Made by a program: the position numbers and the translations under genes. Under the pieces are notes generated by a model. The model ran no database searches, had not been told where the DNA came from, and saw only the letters and a program-made list of their open reading frames with translations. A DNA stretch of 64,000 bases, taken from NCBI RefSeq assembly GCF_040744945.1, contig NZ_CP160453.1:2790001-2854000 (forward strand), read 5' to 3'. Origin of the DNA: Saccharothrix sp. HUAS TT1. GTDB lineage: Bacteria; Actinomycetota; Actinomycetes; Mycobacteriales; Pseudonocardiaceae. Position 1 is the stretch's first letter, and each line of letters starts with the position of its first letter. Positions 13,656 through 24,006 of the stretch are shown piece after piece.

Positions 13656-14309
13656 TCAGTCGGGGAGGACGACGGAGACGATGCCGGCCAGGTGGGCCAG
13701 GCGGGCCACCTCGGCGGCGCGGAACATCGGGCCCCCGGGGCGGCCGACCAGCAGGACGCGGTCCGGCTTGCCCAGGGGGGTGGCGGCCAGCTCGGTGCCC
13801 AGCTCCTGCCAGGTCTCGGGCACCCACTCGTCCTCGCCGTCCAGCACGGTGGCGCGGGCCAGCGGCAGCCACGGCGGGGTGGCCAGCCTGGTCTCCGGCG
13901 CGGCCGACGACGAGGTCAGGCGGGTGGCGGTGCGGCCGTCCCAGGACACCACCACCGCCCACCCGGCCCGGATGATCTTCGGCACGCCCTCGGTGAACAC
14001 CGCCAGCCCGTGCGCGGGCTCCTCGGCGACCTCCTCCACCAGCTCCAGCTCGCGGTGGGTGTCCAGCACCCCCGCGTACGGCCGGACCGCGTCCACCTCG
14101 ACGCCGTCGATGGACTCCGCGGCGGTGATCAGCACGTCCGGCAGCCGGCCGGACGGCAGCTCCACCACCAGGTCGTCGATGGCCAGGCCGGCCCCGCGCT
14201 CCACCACGTCCACGCTGAGGATGTCGGCCCCGATCTCGCCGAGCGCGGAGGCGACCGCGCCCAGGGTGCCGGGACGGTCCGGGAGCTGGACCCGGATCAG
14301 GAAGGACAC
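13656..14309 (-). CDS. ACT-domain amino-acid-binding protein
   Basis: 217 aa from GTG 14309, preceded by GGAGG. The ACT domain occupies residues 1-75 (VSFLIRVQLPDRPGTLGAVASALGEIG, a textbook beta-alpha-beta start); the remainder (GVPKIIRAGWAVVVSWDG; RVLLVGRPGGPMFRAAEVARLAHLAGI) is conserved in actinobacteria but of unknown function. The length and position beside gatC equal Rv3013 of M. tuberculosis. Divergent from gatC with a 225-bp gap. Probably senses an amino acid. Confidence 0.85.
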   Translation of the reverse strand: MSFLIRVQLPDRPGTLGAVASALGEIGADILSVDVVERGAGLAIDDLVVELPSGRLPDVLITAAESIDGVEVDAVRPYAGVLDTHRELELVEEVAEEPAHGLAVFTEGVPKIIRAGWAVVVSWDGRTATRLTSSSAAPETRLATPPWLPLARATVLDGEDEWVPETWQELGTELAATPLGKPDRVLLVGRPGGPMFRAAEVARLAHLAGIVSVVLPD

Positions 14310-14534
14310 GGTGCACGCCTCCAAGGCTGTGGTGGAGCGTCGGGGTGGGAACTCGCCGGTCGCTGATTCTCGCAGACGCAGCTTCGCTTTCCGACCCACC
14401 AGCCGCGTTGCGCACGGGTAAAATCGCGCACCCCCGCGCGCGAGCGCGGGCAACCCGGTCGGAGGTCGCTCTGACCAGCCAATAGACTCGGAAGGTCCAA
14501 AAACCACAAAACCAGACCCCCGGGGGTTGACGAG

Positions 14535-14830
14535 GTGCCCAGCATCTCCCGCGACGAGGTCGCGCACCTGGCCCGCTTGGCGAGGCTCGCCGTCACCGAC
14601 GACGAGCTGGACCTGTTCGCCGGCCAGTTGGACGTGATCCTGCAGTCGGTGGCCACGGTGGGCGACATCGCCACCGCGGACATCCCGCCCACTTCGCACG
14701 CCGTTCCGCTGACCAACGTGTTCCGCGAGGACGTGGTGCGTCCCAGCCTCGGTCAGCAGCAGGCGCTCGCGGGCGCCCCCGCCGCCGAGGACGGCCGCTT
14801 CCGCGTGCCCCGCATCCTGGGGGAGGAAGC

Positions 14831-14834
<4 letters not shown>
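14535..14834 (+). CDS. gatC: aspartyl/glutamyl-tRNA amidotransferase subunit C
   Basis: 99 aa. Small helical GatC ([30 protein letters not shown] at the N-terminus; [17 protein letters not shown] near the C-terminus). It wraps around GatA and GatB to form the amidotransferase that converts Glu-tRNA(Gln) and Asp-tRNA(Asn) to the amidated forms. GTG start at 14535. The stop overlaps the gatA start (ATGA). Confidence 0.95.
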
Positions 14835-16341
<1,507 letters not shown>

Positions 16342-16345
<4 letters not shown>

Positions 16346-16533
16346 AGCGGGCGCGCACGGTCTTCGCGCTGGTGGGCGCCGCGAGCGCGGCGGCGGGCGC
16401 GTTCTCCACGCTGAAGTCGGCTCGTGGCAAGAACGACAAGCTCGCGCTGGTCAACGCCGCGGCGAGCATCCTGGTGGCGATCACCGGCGCGGCGCTGGCC
16501 GTGCGGGGTCTGCGGAAGGACGGGAAGGCATGA
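16342..16533 (+). CDS. small two-span membrane protein between gatA and gatB
   Basis: 63 aa from GTG 16342. It overlaps the gatA stop by 4 bp (GTGA) and the gatB start by 4 bp (ATGA), so it is embedded in the operon by translational coupling. The protein is basic, with two hydrophobic segments ([17 protein letters not shown] and [19 protein letters not shown]) separated by KSARGKNDK. No known family is recognised. In M. tuberculosis pfkA lies between gatA and gatB instead. Function unknown. Confidence 0.75.
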
Positions 16534-18032
16534 CGTCGGTGCACGAGCTGATGGACTACGCCGAGGTCGTCGAGCGGTTCGACCCGGTGCTCGGGCTGGA
16601 GGTGCACGTCGAGCTGCACACCCGCACGAAGATGTTCTGCGGGTGCGCGAACGTCTTCGGCGGCGAGCCGAACACCCAGGTCTGCCCGATCTGCCTCGGC
16701 CTGCCGGGCGCGCTGCCCGCGGTGAACGGCAAGGCGGTGGAGTCGGCGATCCGGATCGGGTTGGCGCTCAACTGCGAGATCGCCGAGTGGTGCCGGTTCG
16801 CCCGGAAGAACTACTTCTACCCGGACATGCCGAAGAACTTCCAGACCTCGCAGTACGACGAGCCGATCGCCTTCAACGGCCACCTGGACGTGACGCTGGA
16901 CGACGGCTCGCTGTTCCGGGTCGAGATCGAGCGCGCGCACATGGAGGAGGACACCGGCAAGTCGCTGCACGTCGGCGGCGCGACGGGCCGCATCCACGGC
17001 GCGGAGCACTCGCTGCTCGACTACAACCGCGCGGGCGTGCCGCTGATCGAGATCGTCACCAAGCCGATCACCGGCACCGGCGAGCGGGCGCCCGAGGTGG
17101 CGCGCGCGTACGTCACGGCGCTGCGGGACCTGCTCAAGGCGCTCGACGTGTCCGACGTCCGGATGGACCAGGGCTCGCTGCGGTGCGACGCGAACGTGTC
17201 GCTGATGGCCAAGGACGCGACCGAGTTCGGCACCCGCACCGAGACGAAGAACGTCAACTCGCTGCGCAGCGTCGAGCGGGCGGTCCGGTTCGAGATGACC
17301 CGCCAGGCGGCGCTGCTGGCGGCGGGCGGCTCGATCACGCAGGAGACCAGGCACTTCGACGAGTCGACGGGCTCCACCTCGTCGGGCCGCACGAAGGAGA
17401 CCGCGGAGGACTACCGGTACTTCCCGGAGCCCGACCTGGTGCCCATCGCGCCGTCCCGCGAGTGGGTGGAGGAGCTGCGCGGCACGCTGCCGGAGCTGCC
17501 GTGGGAGCGCCGCAAGCGGGTGCGGCAGGAGTGGTCGCTGACCGACGCCGAGCTGCGCGACCTGGTCAACGCGGGCGCGGTGGACCTGGTGTCGGCCACC
17601 GTGGACGCGGGCGCGACGCCCGCCGAGGCCCGCTCGTGGTGGGTGTCCTACCTGACCAAGGAGGCCAACGACCGCGGCGTCGAGCTGTCCGGGCTGGGCA
17701 TCACGCCGGCGCAGGTCGCGCGGGTCGTCGCGCTGGTGAACGCCGGTGAGCTGACCAACAAGCTGGCCCGCGAGGTCGTCACCGGCGTGCTGGAGGGCGA
17801 GGGCGAGCCGGAGGCCGTCGTCGAGGCGCGCGGGCTGAAGGTCGTCTCGGACGACTCCGCGCTGGAGCAGGCGGTGGACGAGGCGCTGGCGGCGCAGCCG
17901 GACGTGGCGGCGAAGATCCGCGACGGCAAGGTGGCCGCGGCCGGTGCGATCGTCGGCGCGGTGATGAAGGCGACGAAGGGCCAAGCGGACGCGAAGCGCG
18001 TGCGCGAGCTCGTCATCGCCCGCTGTTCGTAG
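16530..18032 (+). CDS. gatB: aspartyl/glutamyl-tRNA amidotransferase subunit B
   Basis: 500 aa from ATG 16530. GatB activates the misacylated tRNA by phosphorylation and accepts ammonia from GatA. Recognised from [21 protein letters not shown], the zinc-ligand Cys pair in CGCANVF and [27 protein letters not shown], and the [10 protein letters not shown] / [14 protein letters not shown] signatures; the C-terminal YqeY-like tail binds tRNA. The early start overlaps the small membrane gene. Confidence 0.97.
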   Translation: MTSVHELMDYAEVVERFDPVLGLEVHVELHTRTKMFCGCANVFGGEPNTQVCPICLGLPGALPAVNGKAVESAIRIGLALNCEIAEWCRFARKNYFYPDMPKNFQTSQYDEPIAFNGHLDVTLDDGSLFRVEIERAHMEEDTGKSLHVGGATGRIHGAEHSLLDYNRAGVPLIEIVTKPITGTGERAPEVARAYVTALRDLLKALDVSDVRMDQGSLRCDANVSLMAKDATEFGTRTETKNVNSLRSVERAVRFEMTRQAALLAAGGSITQETRHFDESTGSTSSGRTKETAEDYRYFPEPDLVPIAPSREWVEELRGTLPELPWERRKRVRQEWSLTDAELRDLVNAGAVDLVSATVDAGATPAEARSWWVSYLTKEANDRGVELSGLGITPAQVARVVALVNAGELTNKLAREVVTGVLEGEGEPEAVVEARGLKVVSDDSALEQAVDEALAAQPDVAAKIRDGKVAAAGAIVGAVMKATKGQADAKRVRELVIARCS

Positions 18033-18040
18033 TGCCCGAT

Positions 18041-18083
18041 GGGCTGTGGGGCGGTGGGTCCGCGACCTCCCGCCCCACAGCCC
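18041..18083 (+). terminator. gat operon terminator hairpin
   Basis: A perfect 14-bp stem (GGGCTGTGGGGCGG pairing with CCGCCCCACAGCCC) with a 15-nt loop starts 8 bp after the gatB stop and is followed by TTT. Confidence 0.8.
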
Positions 18084-18496
18084 TTTGCGCCACCGGGCGG
18101 AACGTCCACTCGCGATCGGTCCACTCGCGATCCGCCCGCTCCGGGCACCGCCGGTCACCATTCCGGGACGGGCCGTGTCCGCACCGCGCCGGCCGGTGGC
18201 GGATTCCACGTGGGACGGACGACGCGGGGTCGCCTTATTGCGGCTCCAGGCCCGGTTCCGGGCTGTTAACGCGTTCGCCCATTCGAGTGGTAACGCCACC
18301 TGAAACGCCCCTTCGGCGCTGGTCAGCGAAGCTCAAGATCACCTTTGTTGTAGCTCTTAGTAAATTCCCCCCTCATAGGTGCGTCCATCTGTGTAAGGCT
18401 TGAGCCGTTCGGAAGGCCGGGGGGTCTCCGAAATGCCGGTGCAGACACGGAGAAGACGGCCCCGAAAGGGGTCTTGTTGTAGGGGAGGGCAACGTC
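18084..18496. promoter_or_regulatory. gene-free region upstream of the GGPYKP peptide
   Basis: 413 bp with no supported gene. The 3' half contains a relatively AT-rich patch (about 18335-18370) that may hold the peptide promoter; no confident -35/-10 pair is assigned. A CCCC-GAAA-GGGG tetraloop hairpin (18460-18471) sits in the predicted 5' [12 protein letters not shown] about 8 bp before ATG 18497 is a strong ribosome binding site, unlike the leaderless genes around it. Confidence 0.5.
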
Positions 18497-18712
18497 ATGA
18501 CCCAGACTGACCCGAAGCTGGTCGCCGAGATCGACGCCATCGAGGACGAGGTCATCGGGAACGAGGCCGAGGTCGTGGTCGCGGTGGGCGGCGGTGACGA
18601 CCCCAACGGGGGTCCGTACAAGCCGGTCGAGGACGACCCGGAGGTCCAGCCGCTGATCAAGCCGATGGGCGGCCCGTACAAGCCGGTGAGCGACCCCGTC
18701 GAGGCGAAGTAG
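18497..18712 (+). CDS. small acidic peptide with two GGPYKPV motifs (putative precursor or protease substrate)
   Basis: 71 aa. Residues 1-30 are an acidic amphipathic stretch (IDAIEDEVIGNEAEVVVAV) ending in Gly-Gly-Gly (31-33), like a leader with a double-Gly boundary. The C-terminal part repeats GGPYKPV at residues 38-44 and 58-64, separated by acidic and Pro-rich linkers; no Cys, few Ser/Thr. No signal peptide or membrane span. The strong ribosome binding site and a hairpin right after the gene suggest high expression as a monocistronic message. The next gene is a CHAT protease. I do not recognise this peptide. It could be a RiPP-like precursor, a substrate or an inhibitor of the protease. 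Confidence 0.75.
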   Translation: MTQTDPKLVAEIDAIEDEVIGNEAEVVVAVGGGDDPNGGPYKPVEDDPEVQPLIKPMGGPYKPVSDPVEAK

Positions 18713-18746
18713 GTCACCGGAGGGTGACCGTGCGGTGACAACGCGG

Positions 18747-18780
18747 CGAATGCTGCCAGCCCACTGGCTGGCAGCATTCG
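18747..18780 (+). terminator. strong hairpin between peptide gene and CHAT gene
   Basis: A perfect 15-bp stem (CGAATGCTGCCAGCC / GGCTGGCAGCATTCG) with a 4-nt loop, ending 20 bp before the CHAT start. There is no long T-tract, so it may terminate partially, giving much more peptide mRNA than protease mRNA. Confidence 0.75.
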
Positions 18781-18800
18781 CCCGTCGCTTGTGATCTCAT

Positions 18801-21419
18801 ATGACCGTGCCTGCGAAAACTCCTGGTCGGGGACCGGATCACGCGGTCGAGTCGGCCCGGCGGTTGCACCGCAGCGCGTTGGAGGCGGCCACCGCCGACC
18901 GCCACCCGGAGGCCATCCGGCAGCTGCGCAGGGGCCTGGCGCTGCTGGAGGAACCGGGCACCGACCCGCAGGACCGGCTCGCCGTCCGCAGCCGCATCCT
19001 CATCACGCTGGCGTTCTGCCTGGCCGAGACGGCGACCGTGGCCGCGGGCCTCACCCAGCTCGACGGCGTCGACCGCGAGCTGAACGGCGTCCGCGACGAG
19101 GCGCTGAAGGCGCACCTGTCCACGCTGGTCAACCTGAACCGGGCCGCGCTGCTGTGCCGGGTCGGCCGGATCGACGAGGGCATCGCCCAGCTGGACCGCG
19201 AGATCGAGCGCAGCGAGCGGCGGCTGGCCGTGCGCGCCGACCCGGAGGCCGCCGACCTGCTGGTGACCGCGCTGTCCAACCGGGGCAACGCGCACGGCGA
19301 GGTGCACCGGCACGACAAGGCCGCCCGCGACCTCGACCGGGCCGCCGCCCTCGCCGCCGCGCACGACCTGCCGCTGCGCGCCGCCATCGCCAAGCACGCG
19401 CTGGGCAACGCGGTGCAGCGGGCGGGCGACATCCCGGACGCGCTGCGGCACTACCACGAGGCGAACCGGGCGTTCCAGGAACTCGAACCGGGCCTGCTGC
19501 TGCGCCTGCGCATCGACCAGGCCGAGGCGATGATCAGCGTCGGGCTGGCCGACGAGGCGGGCCGGCTGCTGGACGAGGTGCTGCCGGAGCTGCGCCGCCA
19601 GCGCATCGGGCAGGACGTCGCCGAGGCCGAGCTGTTCCGCGCCGCGGCGGCGCTGCAGGACGGCGACCTCCCGCTGGCCCGGCGGATGGCGGCCTCGGCG
19701 CAGCGCAAGCTGCTCGGCCGCGGCAGCCCGGCGTGGGCGGCGGTGGCCGGGCTGATCACGCTGCGGGCGGACGCGGTGCGCGCGTTGGACTCCCGGCGCC
19801 CCGGCGCGAAGGTGACCACGCGGGCGATCGACCTGTCCGAGCTGCTGTCCCGGCTGAAGCTGGTCGACCAGGCCGCGTTCGCGCTGGTGCTGGCGGCCCG
19901 GCTGGAGATCCGCCGGGGCGACCCGGACCGGGGCGCGGAGCTGCTGCGCAGCGTGCCGAAGTCGCGCCGGATCGCGCCGATCGACCACCGGATGCTGCTG
20001 CGGCTGTGCCGGGCCGAGCTGGCGCTGGCCCGCGGCAACGAGCGGGTGGCGCTGGCGCAGGCCAAGGCCGGGCTGGCCGAGCTGGGCCGGATGCGGGACC
20101 GGCTGGGCGGGCTGGAACTGGTGTCCGGCACCGCCGTGCACGGCCGTGAGCTGGGTGAGCTGGCCGTGCGGCTGGTGCTGCGGGGCCGCGACTCGGCGGC
20201 CAACGCCAAGCGGCTGTTCACCTGGCTGGAGCGCACCCGCGCGCAGCTGTACCGGTACGACCCGGCGGAGTCCACTGTGGACTCCGAGCTGGGCGAGCGG
20301 ATCGCCGAGGTGCGCAGGCTCAGCCGGGCCCTGCTGCGCGCCCGGCTGGACGGGCTGCCGACCGACGAGCTGGAGGTGCGGCTCAAGGCGAGCCAGCGCG
20401 CCGCCACCCGGATGGGCTGGAGCGCCAGCCCGTGGGGCACGCCGCGCCCGGTCGTCGCCCCGGACGAGGTGCTGGCCAGGCTGGACGGCCGGGCCATGGT
20501 GAGCTTCGCGGTGTCCGACGACGAGCTGATCGCCGTCGTGCTGGCGGGCGACCGGGTGCGGATGGTGCGGCTCGGGTCGGCCGCCGCGGTCACCGAGGGC
20601 GCGCGCCGGCTGCACGCCGACCTCAACGCGCTCGCGCCGGACCACCTGCCGCCGCCGCTGGCGGAGGTCATCTCGGGGTCGGCGCGCCGCGAGGCGGAGA
20701 AGCTGGACCGGCTGCTGCTCGGCCCGCTGGCGCCGATGATCGGCGACCGGGCGCTGGTCGTGGTGCCGACCGGCGCGCTGTACGTGGTGCCGTGGGGCGT
20801 GCTGCCGACGTGCGCGAACCGGCCGACGACGGCCGTGCCGTCCGCCACCGCGTGGGTGTCGGCGATCCGCGAGGAGCGGGAGGCCGCCAACGGGGTGCTG
20901 CTGGTGCGCGGACCCGGGTTGCAGGCCGCGCAGGGCGAGATCGACCGGCTCGCGGGCTACCACGGCGACGCGAAGCTGCTCGGCGTGACCGAGGCGAAGG
21001 TCGGCGCGGTGCTGGAGGCGCTGGACGGCGTGGAGCTGGCGCACATCGCCGCGCACGGCGAGCACGAGCCGGAGAACGCGCTGTTCTCCCGGCTGGAGCT
21101 GGTGGACGGCGCGCTGTTCGCGCACGAGGTCGGCCGGGTGCGCCGGCCGCCGCACCAGGTCGTGCTGGCCGCGTGCGAGCTGGCGCTGAACCGGGTGCGG
21201 CCCGGCGACGAGCCGCTGGGGTTCGCCGGGGCCCTGCTGGCGGGCGGCGCCCGGACGGTGATCGCCGCTTCCAGCCGGGTCGGCGACGAGCCGGCGGCGG
21301 CGGCGATGGCCGACTTCCACCGCATCCTCGCGGGCGGCGCGTCGCCGGCGGTGGCGCTGGCCGAGGCGATCGCGGTGGACCCGATGCGCCGTCCGTTCGT
21401 GTGCCTCGGGTCGGGATAG
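18801..21419 (+). CDS. TPR-CHAT domain protein (putative caspase-like cysteine protease)
   Basis: 872 aa. Residues ~15-440 are helical TPR-like repeats (for example IRQLRRGLALLEEP, LVNLNRAALLCRVGRIDEGIAQLD, LRHYHEANRAFQEL). The C-terminal ~250 residues are a CHAT domain: AHIAAHGEHEPENALFSRLEL carries the catalytic His752, and VVLAACELAL the catalytic Cys792, so both residues of the caspase-like dyad are present. No signal peptide, so cytoplasmic. No Shine-Dalgarno is visible before ATG 18801. CHAT proteases generally cut a specific partner; the 71-aa peptide just upstream is the obvious candidate. The dyad assignment is from motif, the pairing is inference. Confidence 0.9.
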   Translation: MTVPAKTPGRGPDHAVESARRLHRSALEAATADRHPEAIRQLRRGLALLEEPGTDPQDRLAVRSRILITLAFCLAETATVAAGLTQLDGVDRELNGVRDEALKAHLSTLVNLNRAALLCRVGRIDEGIAQLDREIERSERRLAVRADPEAADLLVTALSNRGNAHGEVHRHDKAARDLDRAAALAAAHDLPLRAAIAKHALGNAVQRAGDIPDALRHYHEANRAFQELEPGLLLRLRIDQAEAMISVGLADEAGRLLDEVLPELRRQRIGQDVAEAELFRAAAALQDGDLPLARRMAASAQRKLLGRGSPAWAAVAGLITLRADAVRALDSRRPGAKVTTRAIDLSELLSRLKLVDQAAFALVLAARLEIRRGDPDRGAELLRSVPKSRRIAPIDHRMLLRLCRAELALARGNERVALAQAKAGLAELGRMRDRLGGLELVSGTAVHGRELGELAVRLVLRGRDSAANAKRLFTWLERTRAQLYRYDPAESTVDSELGERIAEVRRLSRALLRARLDGLPTDELEVRLKASQRAATRMGWSASPWGTPRPVVAPDEVLARLDGRAMVSFAVSDDELIAVVLAGDRVRMVRLGSAAAVTEGARRLHADLNALAPDHLPPPLAEVISGSARREAEKLDRLLLGPLAPMIGDRALVVVPTGALYVVPWGVLPTCANRPTTAVPSATAWVSAIREEREAANGVLLVRGPGLQAAQGEIDRLAGYHGDAKLLGVTEAKVGAVLEALDGVELAHIAAHGEHEPENALFSRLELVDGALFAHEVGRVRRPPHQVVLAACELALNRVRPGDEPLGFAGALLAGGARTVIAASSRVGDEPAAAAMADFHRILAGGASPAVALAEAIAVDPMRRPFVCLGSG

Positions 21420-21510
21420 CGCACCACCGGCCGTCCTACCGGTTGCACGGGTCGCGCGCGCCCGCTACTCAGGGTGGAGGAGTTCTTCGGCGACCACCCC
21501 GGGGGGCACG

Positions 21511-23976
21511 ATGCGCTCGTTGCTGCTCACGGTCCTGCTGCTGGCCACGATGACCACACCCGCGTCCCCCTCGCCCGCCGCGGGCCGGGCGCACGAGCCG
21601 GGCAACGGCCCGGAGCGCAACCAGGTCGCCGCCGTCGACCCGGCGCCGAGCACCGCCGCCCCGGGCTACAACTGGCCCGAGGGCAACCCCGGCTACCCGC
21701 GCCGCACCCGGCTGCGGGTCCACCCCGAGGACCGGGCCGACCGGTCGACCAAGCTCGGGCTCGCGCCGTACCACTCGCTCGCGCCGCGCCTGAACGACCT
21801 CCAGCGCCGCGGCGACCGGGTGTCGGTCGAGGTGATCGGCCAGTCGACGGCGGGCCGCGACCTGTACCTGATCACGCTCACCGCGCCGGAGAGCCCCGCG
21901 GAGACCCGCAGGCAGGACGCCTGGCGCCGGAAGATCGAGGACGACCCGGCCGCCGCGGCTCGGGACTTCTTCCTGCGCGGCAACTACAAGGCGCCCGTGT
22001 GGGTCAACGCCAACATCCACGGCGACGAGTGGGAGGGCACCGACGGCGCGCTGCGGGTCGTCGAAGACCTCGCCTCCGCGACCGACCCGGCCACCCTGGA
22101 GTTCCTGCGCCGGCACCGGGTGCACGTGAACGTCACCGCCAACCCGGACGGGCGGGTGGCCGGCACCAGGGCGAACGCGGCCGGGTTCGACCTGAACCGG
22201 GACTTCGTCACGTCCTCGCAGCCGGAGTCGCGGGCCATGCGGGACGTGGTGCGGCGGATCCAGCCGCTGCTGGTGCTGGACGAGCACGGGTACGTGGACG
22301 GCACGCTGATCGAGCCGACCACGCCGCCGCACGGCCAGAACTACGACTTCGACCTCTACCTCGGGCACGGCTACGCGGCCGGGTTGCGCATGGAGGCCGC
22401 GGTCAAGGCGCTCGGCCACCCCGAGGCGGCCTCGCCGAGCATCCCCTTCCGCGACCACCCGCCGGGCGTGTGGGACGGGTGGGCGCCGATCTACACCGCG
22501 CAGTACTCGATGTACCACGGCGCGGTGGCCTTCACGGTCGAGGTCCCCCTGCGGGTGAACCGGGGCGAGTACACGACCCAGCCGGAGTCGGAGCTGCGCC
22601 GCCGTTCGGCGATCAACACCGACGTCGTGGCGGCGACGATCCGCAGCGCCCTGGAGTACGCGCGGGAGAACCGGCGCTCGATGGTGGACAACCAGATCGA
22701 GGTGTTCCGCCGCGGCCTGGCGGGCGAGCCGCAGCGGGTGCTGCCGGACGGCTTCGTGCCGGGCTTCGGCCCCGAGGACCGCTACACCACGGAGTTCCCG
22801 CGCGCCTACGTCGTGCCGGTGGGCGCCGGGCAGCGCTCCGGGCGGGCGGCGGCGCGGCTGGTCGACCACCTGGTCGCGCACGACGTCCGGGTGAAGCGGG
22901 CCGACCGGGCGTTCACGGCGGGCGGGCGGGCGTACCCGGCGGGGTCGTACGTGGTGGACATGCGCCAGCCGAAGCGGGCGCTGGCGAACGTGATGCTGGA
23001 GGCCGGGCGGGACCTCTCGGACCGCGTCGACGTCATGTACGACATCAGCGGGTGGAGCCACCGGCTGCTGTGGGGCGCCTCGGTGGACGTCGTGCGGGAC
23101 GGGCCGCTGGACGTGCGCGGGCGCGAGGTCCTGGCCGCGTCGCCGACGGGTTCGCTGCCGGAGAGCGGCGACCTGGCGCTGGCGCTGACCGACGGCGAGG
23201 ACGTGGCGGCGGTGAACGACCTGCTCGGCCGGGGCGTCGAGCTGCGCAGGCAGGACGACGGCACGATCGTGGCGCCCGCGTCGGCGCGCTCGGCGGCGCG
23301 GGAGGTGTCGGACCGGCACGGGGTGGCGTTCACGCCCGCCGGTCCGGGCGGCGCGCCGCTGCGGCGCCCGGTGGTGGCGGGCGCGGTGGCGGCGGACGAG
23401 CTGAAGGCGTTGCGGGACATGGGCTTCGACGTGCGGCCGGTGTCGACGGCGGTGCTGGACGGCGGGTTCGACCTGACCGGGGTGGACGTGCTGCTGGTGT
23501 CGTCGGGGCTGCGGTACGACCAGTTGGGCGCCCCGGCCAGGGCGGCGGTGGACGAGTTCCTGACCCGCGGCGGCGTGGTGACCCGCGGCGCCACCGGCGT
23601 GCGGTTCAACGCCGACGCCGGGGTGCTGCCGGTGCGGGCGGTCGCGGGTCGGGAGGACGCGAACGGCGTCGTGTCGGTGGTGGACGGGGCGGGCGGCGTC
23701 GACCACTCGTTCGTGTACGCGCCGCACTGGTTCACCGACCTCGGGCCGGGGGTGGGCGCGCGGCAGCGGTACCAGGACCTGGTCGCGGGCCACTGGGCGT
23801 CGCGCGCCGACGGGTCGGGGGGACAGGAGGAGGCGGCGGGCCAGGCGGCGGTGGTGGCGGGCACGTCGCCGCGCGGCGCCAGGGCGGTGCTGTTCGGCAC
23901 CGAACCGCTGTTCCGCGACCACCCGAAGGGCCTGTACCGGCAGGTGGCCGACGCCATCTACCGCACCGCGGGGTGA
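21511..23976 (+). CDS. secreted M14-family zinc carboxypeptidase
   Basis: 821 aa with a Sec signal peptide (RSLLLTVLLLATMTTPASPSPA, cleavage near residue 22-26). The zinc site is His170-x-x-Glu173 (NANIHGDEWEG) and His259 (LDEHGY); the catalytic Glu is probably in AFTVEVPL. After the ~350-residue peptidase domain the protein continues with a long C-terminal region including a GATase-like segment (VDVLLVSSGLRYDQLGAPARAAVDEFLTRGG). It likely trims extracellular peptides. GGGGGGC lies upstream of the ATG as ribosome binding site. Same strand as the CHAT gene, 91 bp downstream, but a joint role is not shown. Confidence 0.9.
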   Translation: MRSLLLTVLLLATMTTPASPSPAAGRAHEPGNGPERNQVAAVDPAPSTAAPGYNWPEGNPGYPRRTRLRVHPEDRADRSTKLGLAPYHSLAPRLNDLQRRGDRVSVEVIGQSTAGRDLYLITLTAPESPAETRRQDAWRRKIEDDPAAAARDFFLRGNYKAPVWVNANIHGDEWEGTDGALRVVEDLASATDPATLEFLRRHRVHVNVTANPDGRVAGTRANAAGFDLNRDFVTSSQPESRAMRDVVRRIQPLLVLDEHGYVDGTLIEPTTPPHGQNYDFDLYLGHGYAAGLRMEAAVKALGHPEAASPSIPFRDHPPGVWDGWAPIYTAQYSMYHGAVAFTVEVPLRVNRGEYTTQPESELRRRSAINTDVVAATIRSALEYARENRRSMVDNQIEVFRRGLAGEPQRVLPDGFVPGFGPEDRYTTEFPRAYVVPVGAGQRSGRAAARLVDHLVAHDVRVKRADRAFTAGGRAYPAGSYVVDMRQPKRALANVMLEAGRDLSDRVDVMYDISGWSHRLLWGASVDVVRDGPLDVRGREVLAASPTGSLPESGDLALALTDGEDVAAVNDLLGRGVELRRQDDGTIVAPASARSAAREVSDRHGVAFTPAGPGGAPLRRPVVAGAVAADELKALRDMGFDVRPVSTAVLDGGFDLTGVDVLLVSSGLRYDQLGAPARAAVDEFLTRGGVVTRGATGVRFNADAGVLPVRAVAGREDANGVVSVVDGAGGVDHSFVYAPHWFTDLGPGVGARQRYQDLVAGHWASRADGSGGQEEAAGQAAVVAGTSPRGARAVLFGTEPLFRDHPKGLYRQVADAIYRTAG

Positions 23977-24006
23977 GGCGGGCCCTGGAGGTCCGGCCGC
24001 GGCGGC

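Noticed and set aside
18497..18712. Lanthipeptide or thiopeptide precursor
   Set aside because: No Cys and very few Ser/Thr, and no modification enzymes of those classes nearby.
21511..23976. M14 carboxypeptidase as a third member of the peptide/CHAT system
   Set aside because: It is secreted while peptide and CHAT protein lack signals; adjacency alone was not considered enough, though co-conservation would change this.
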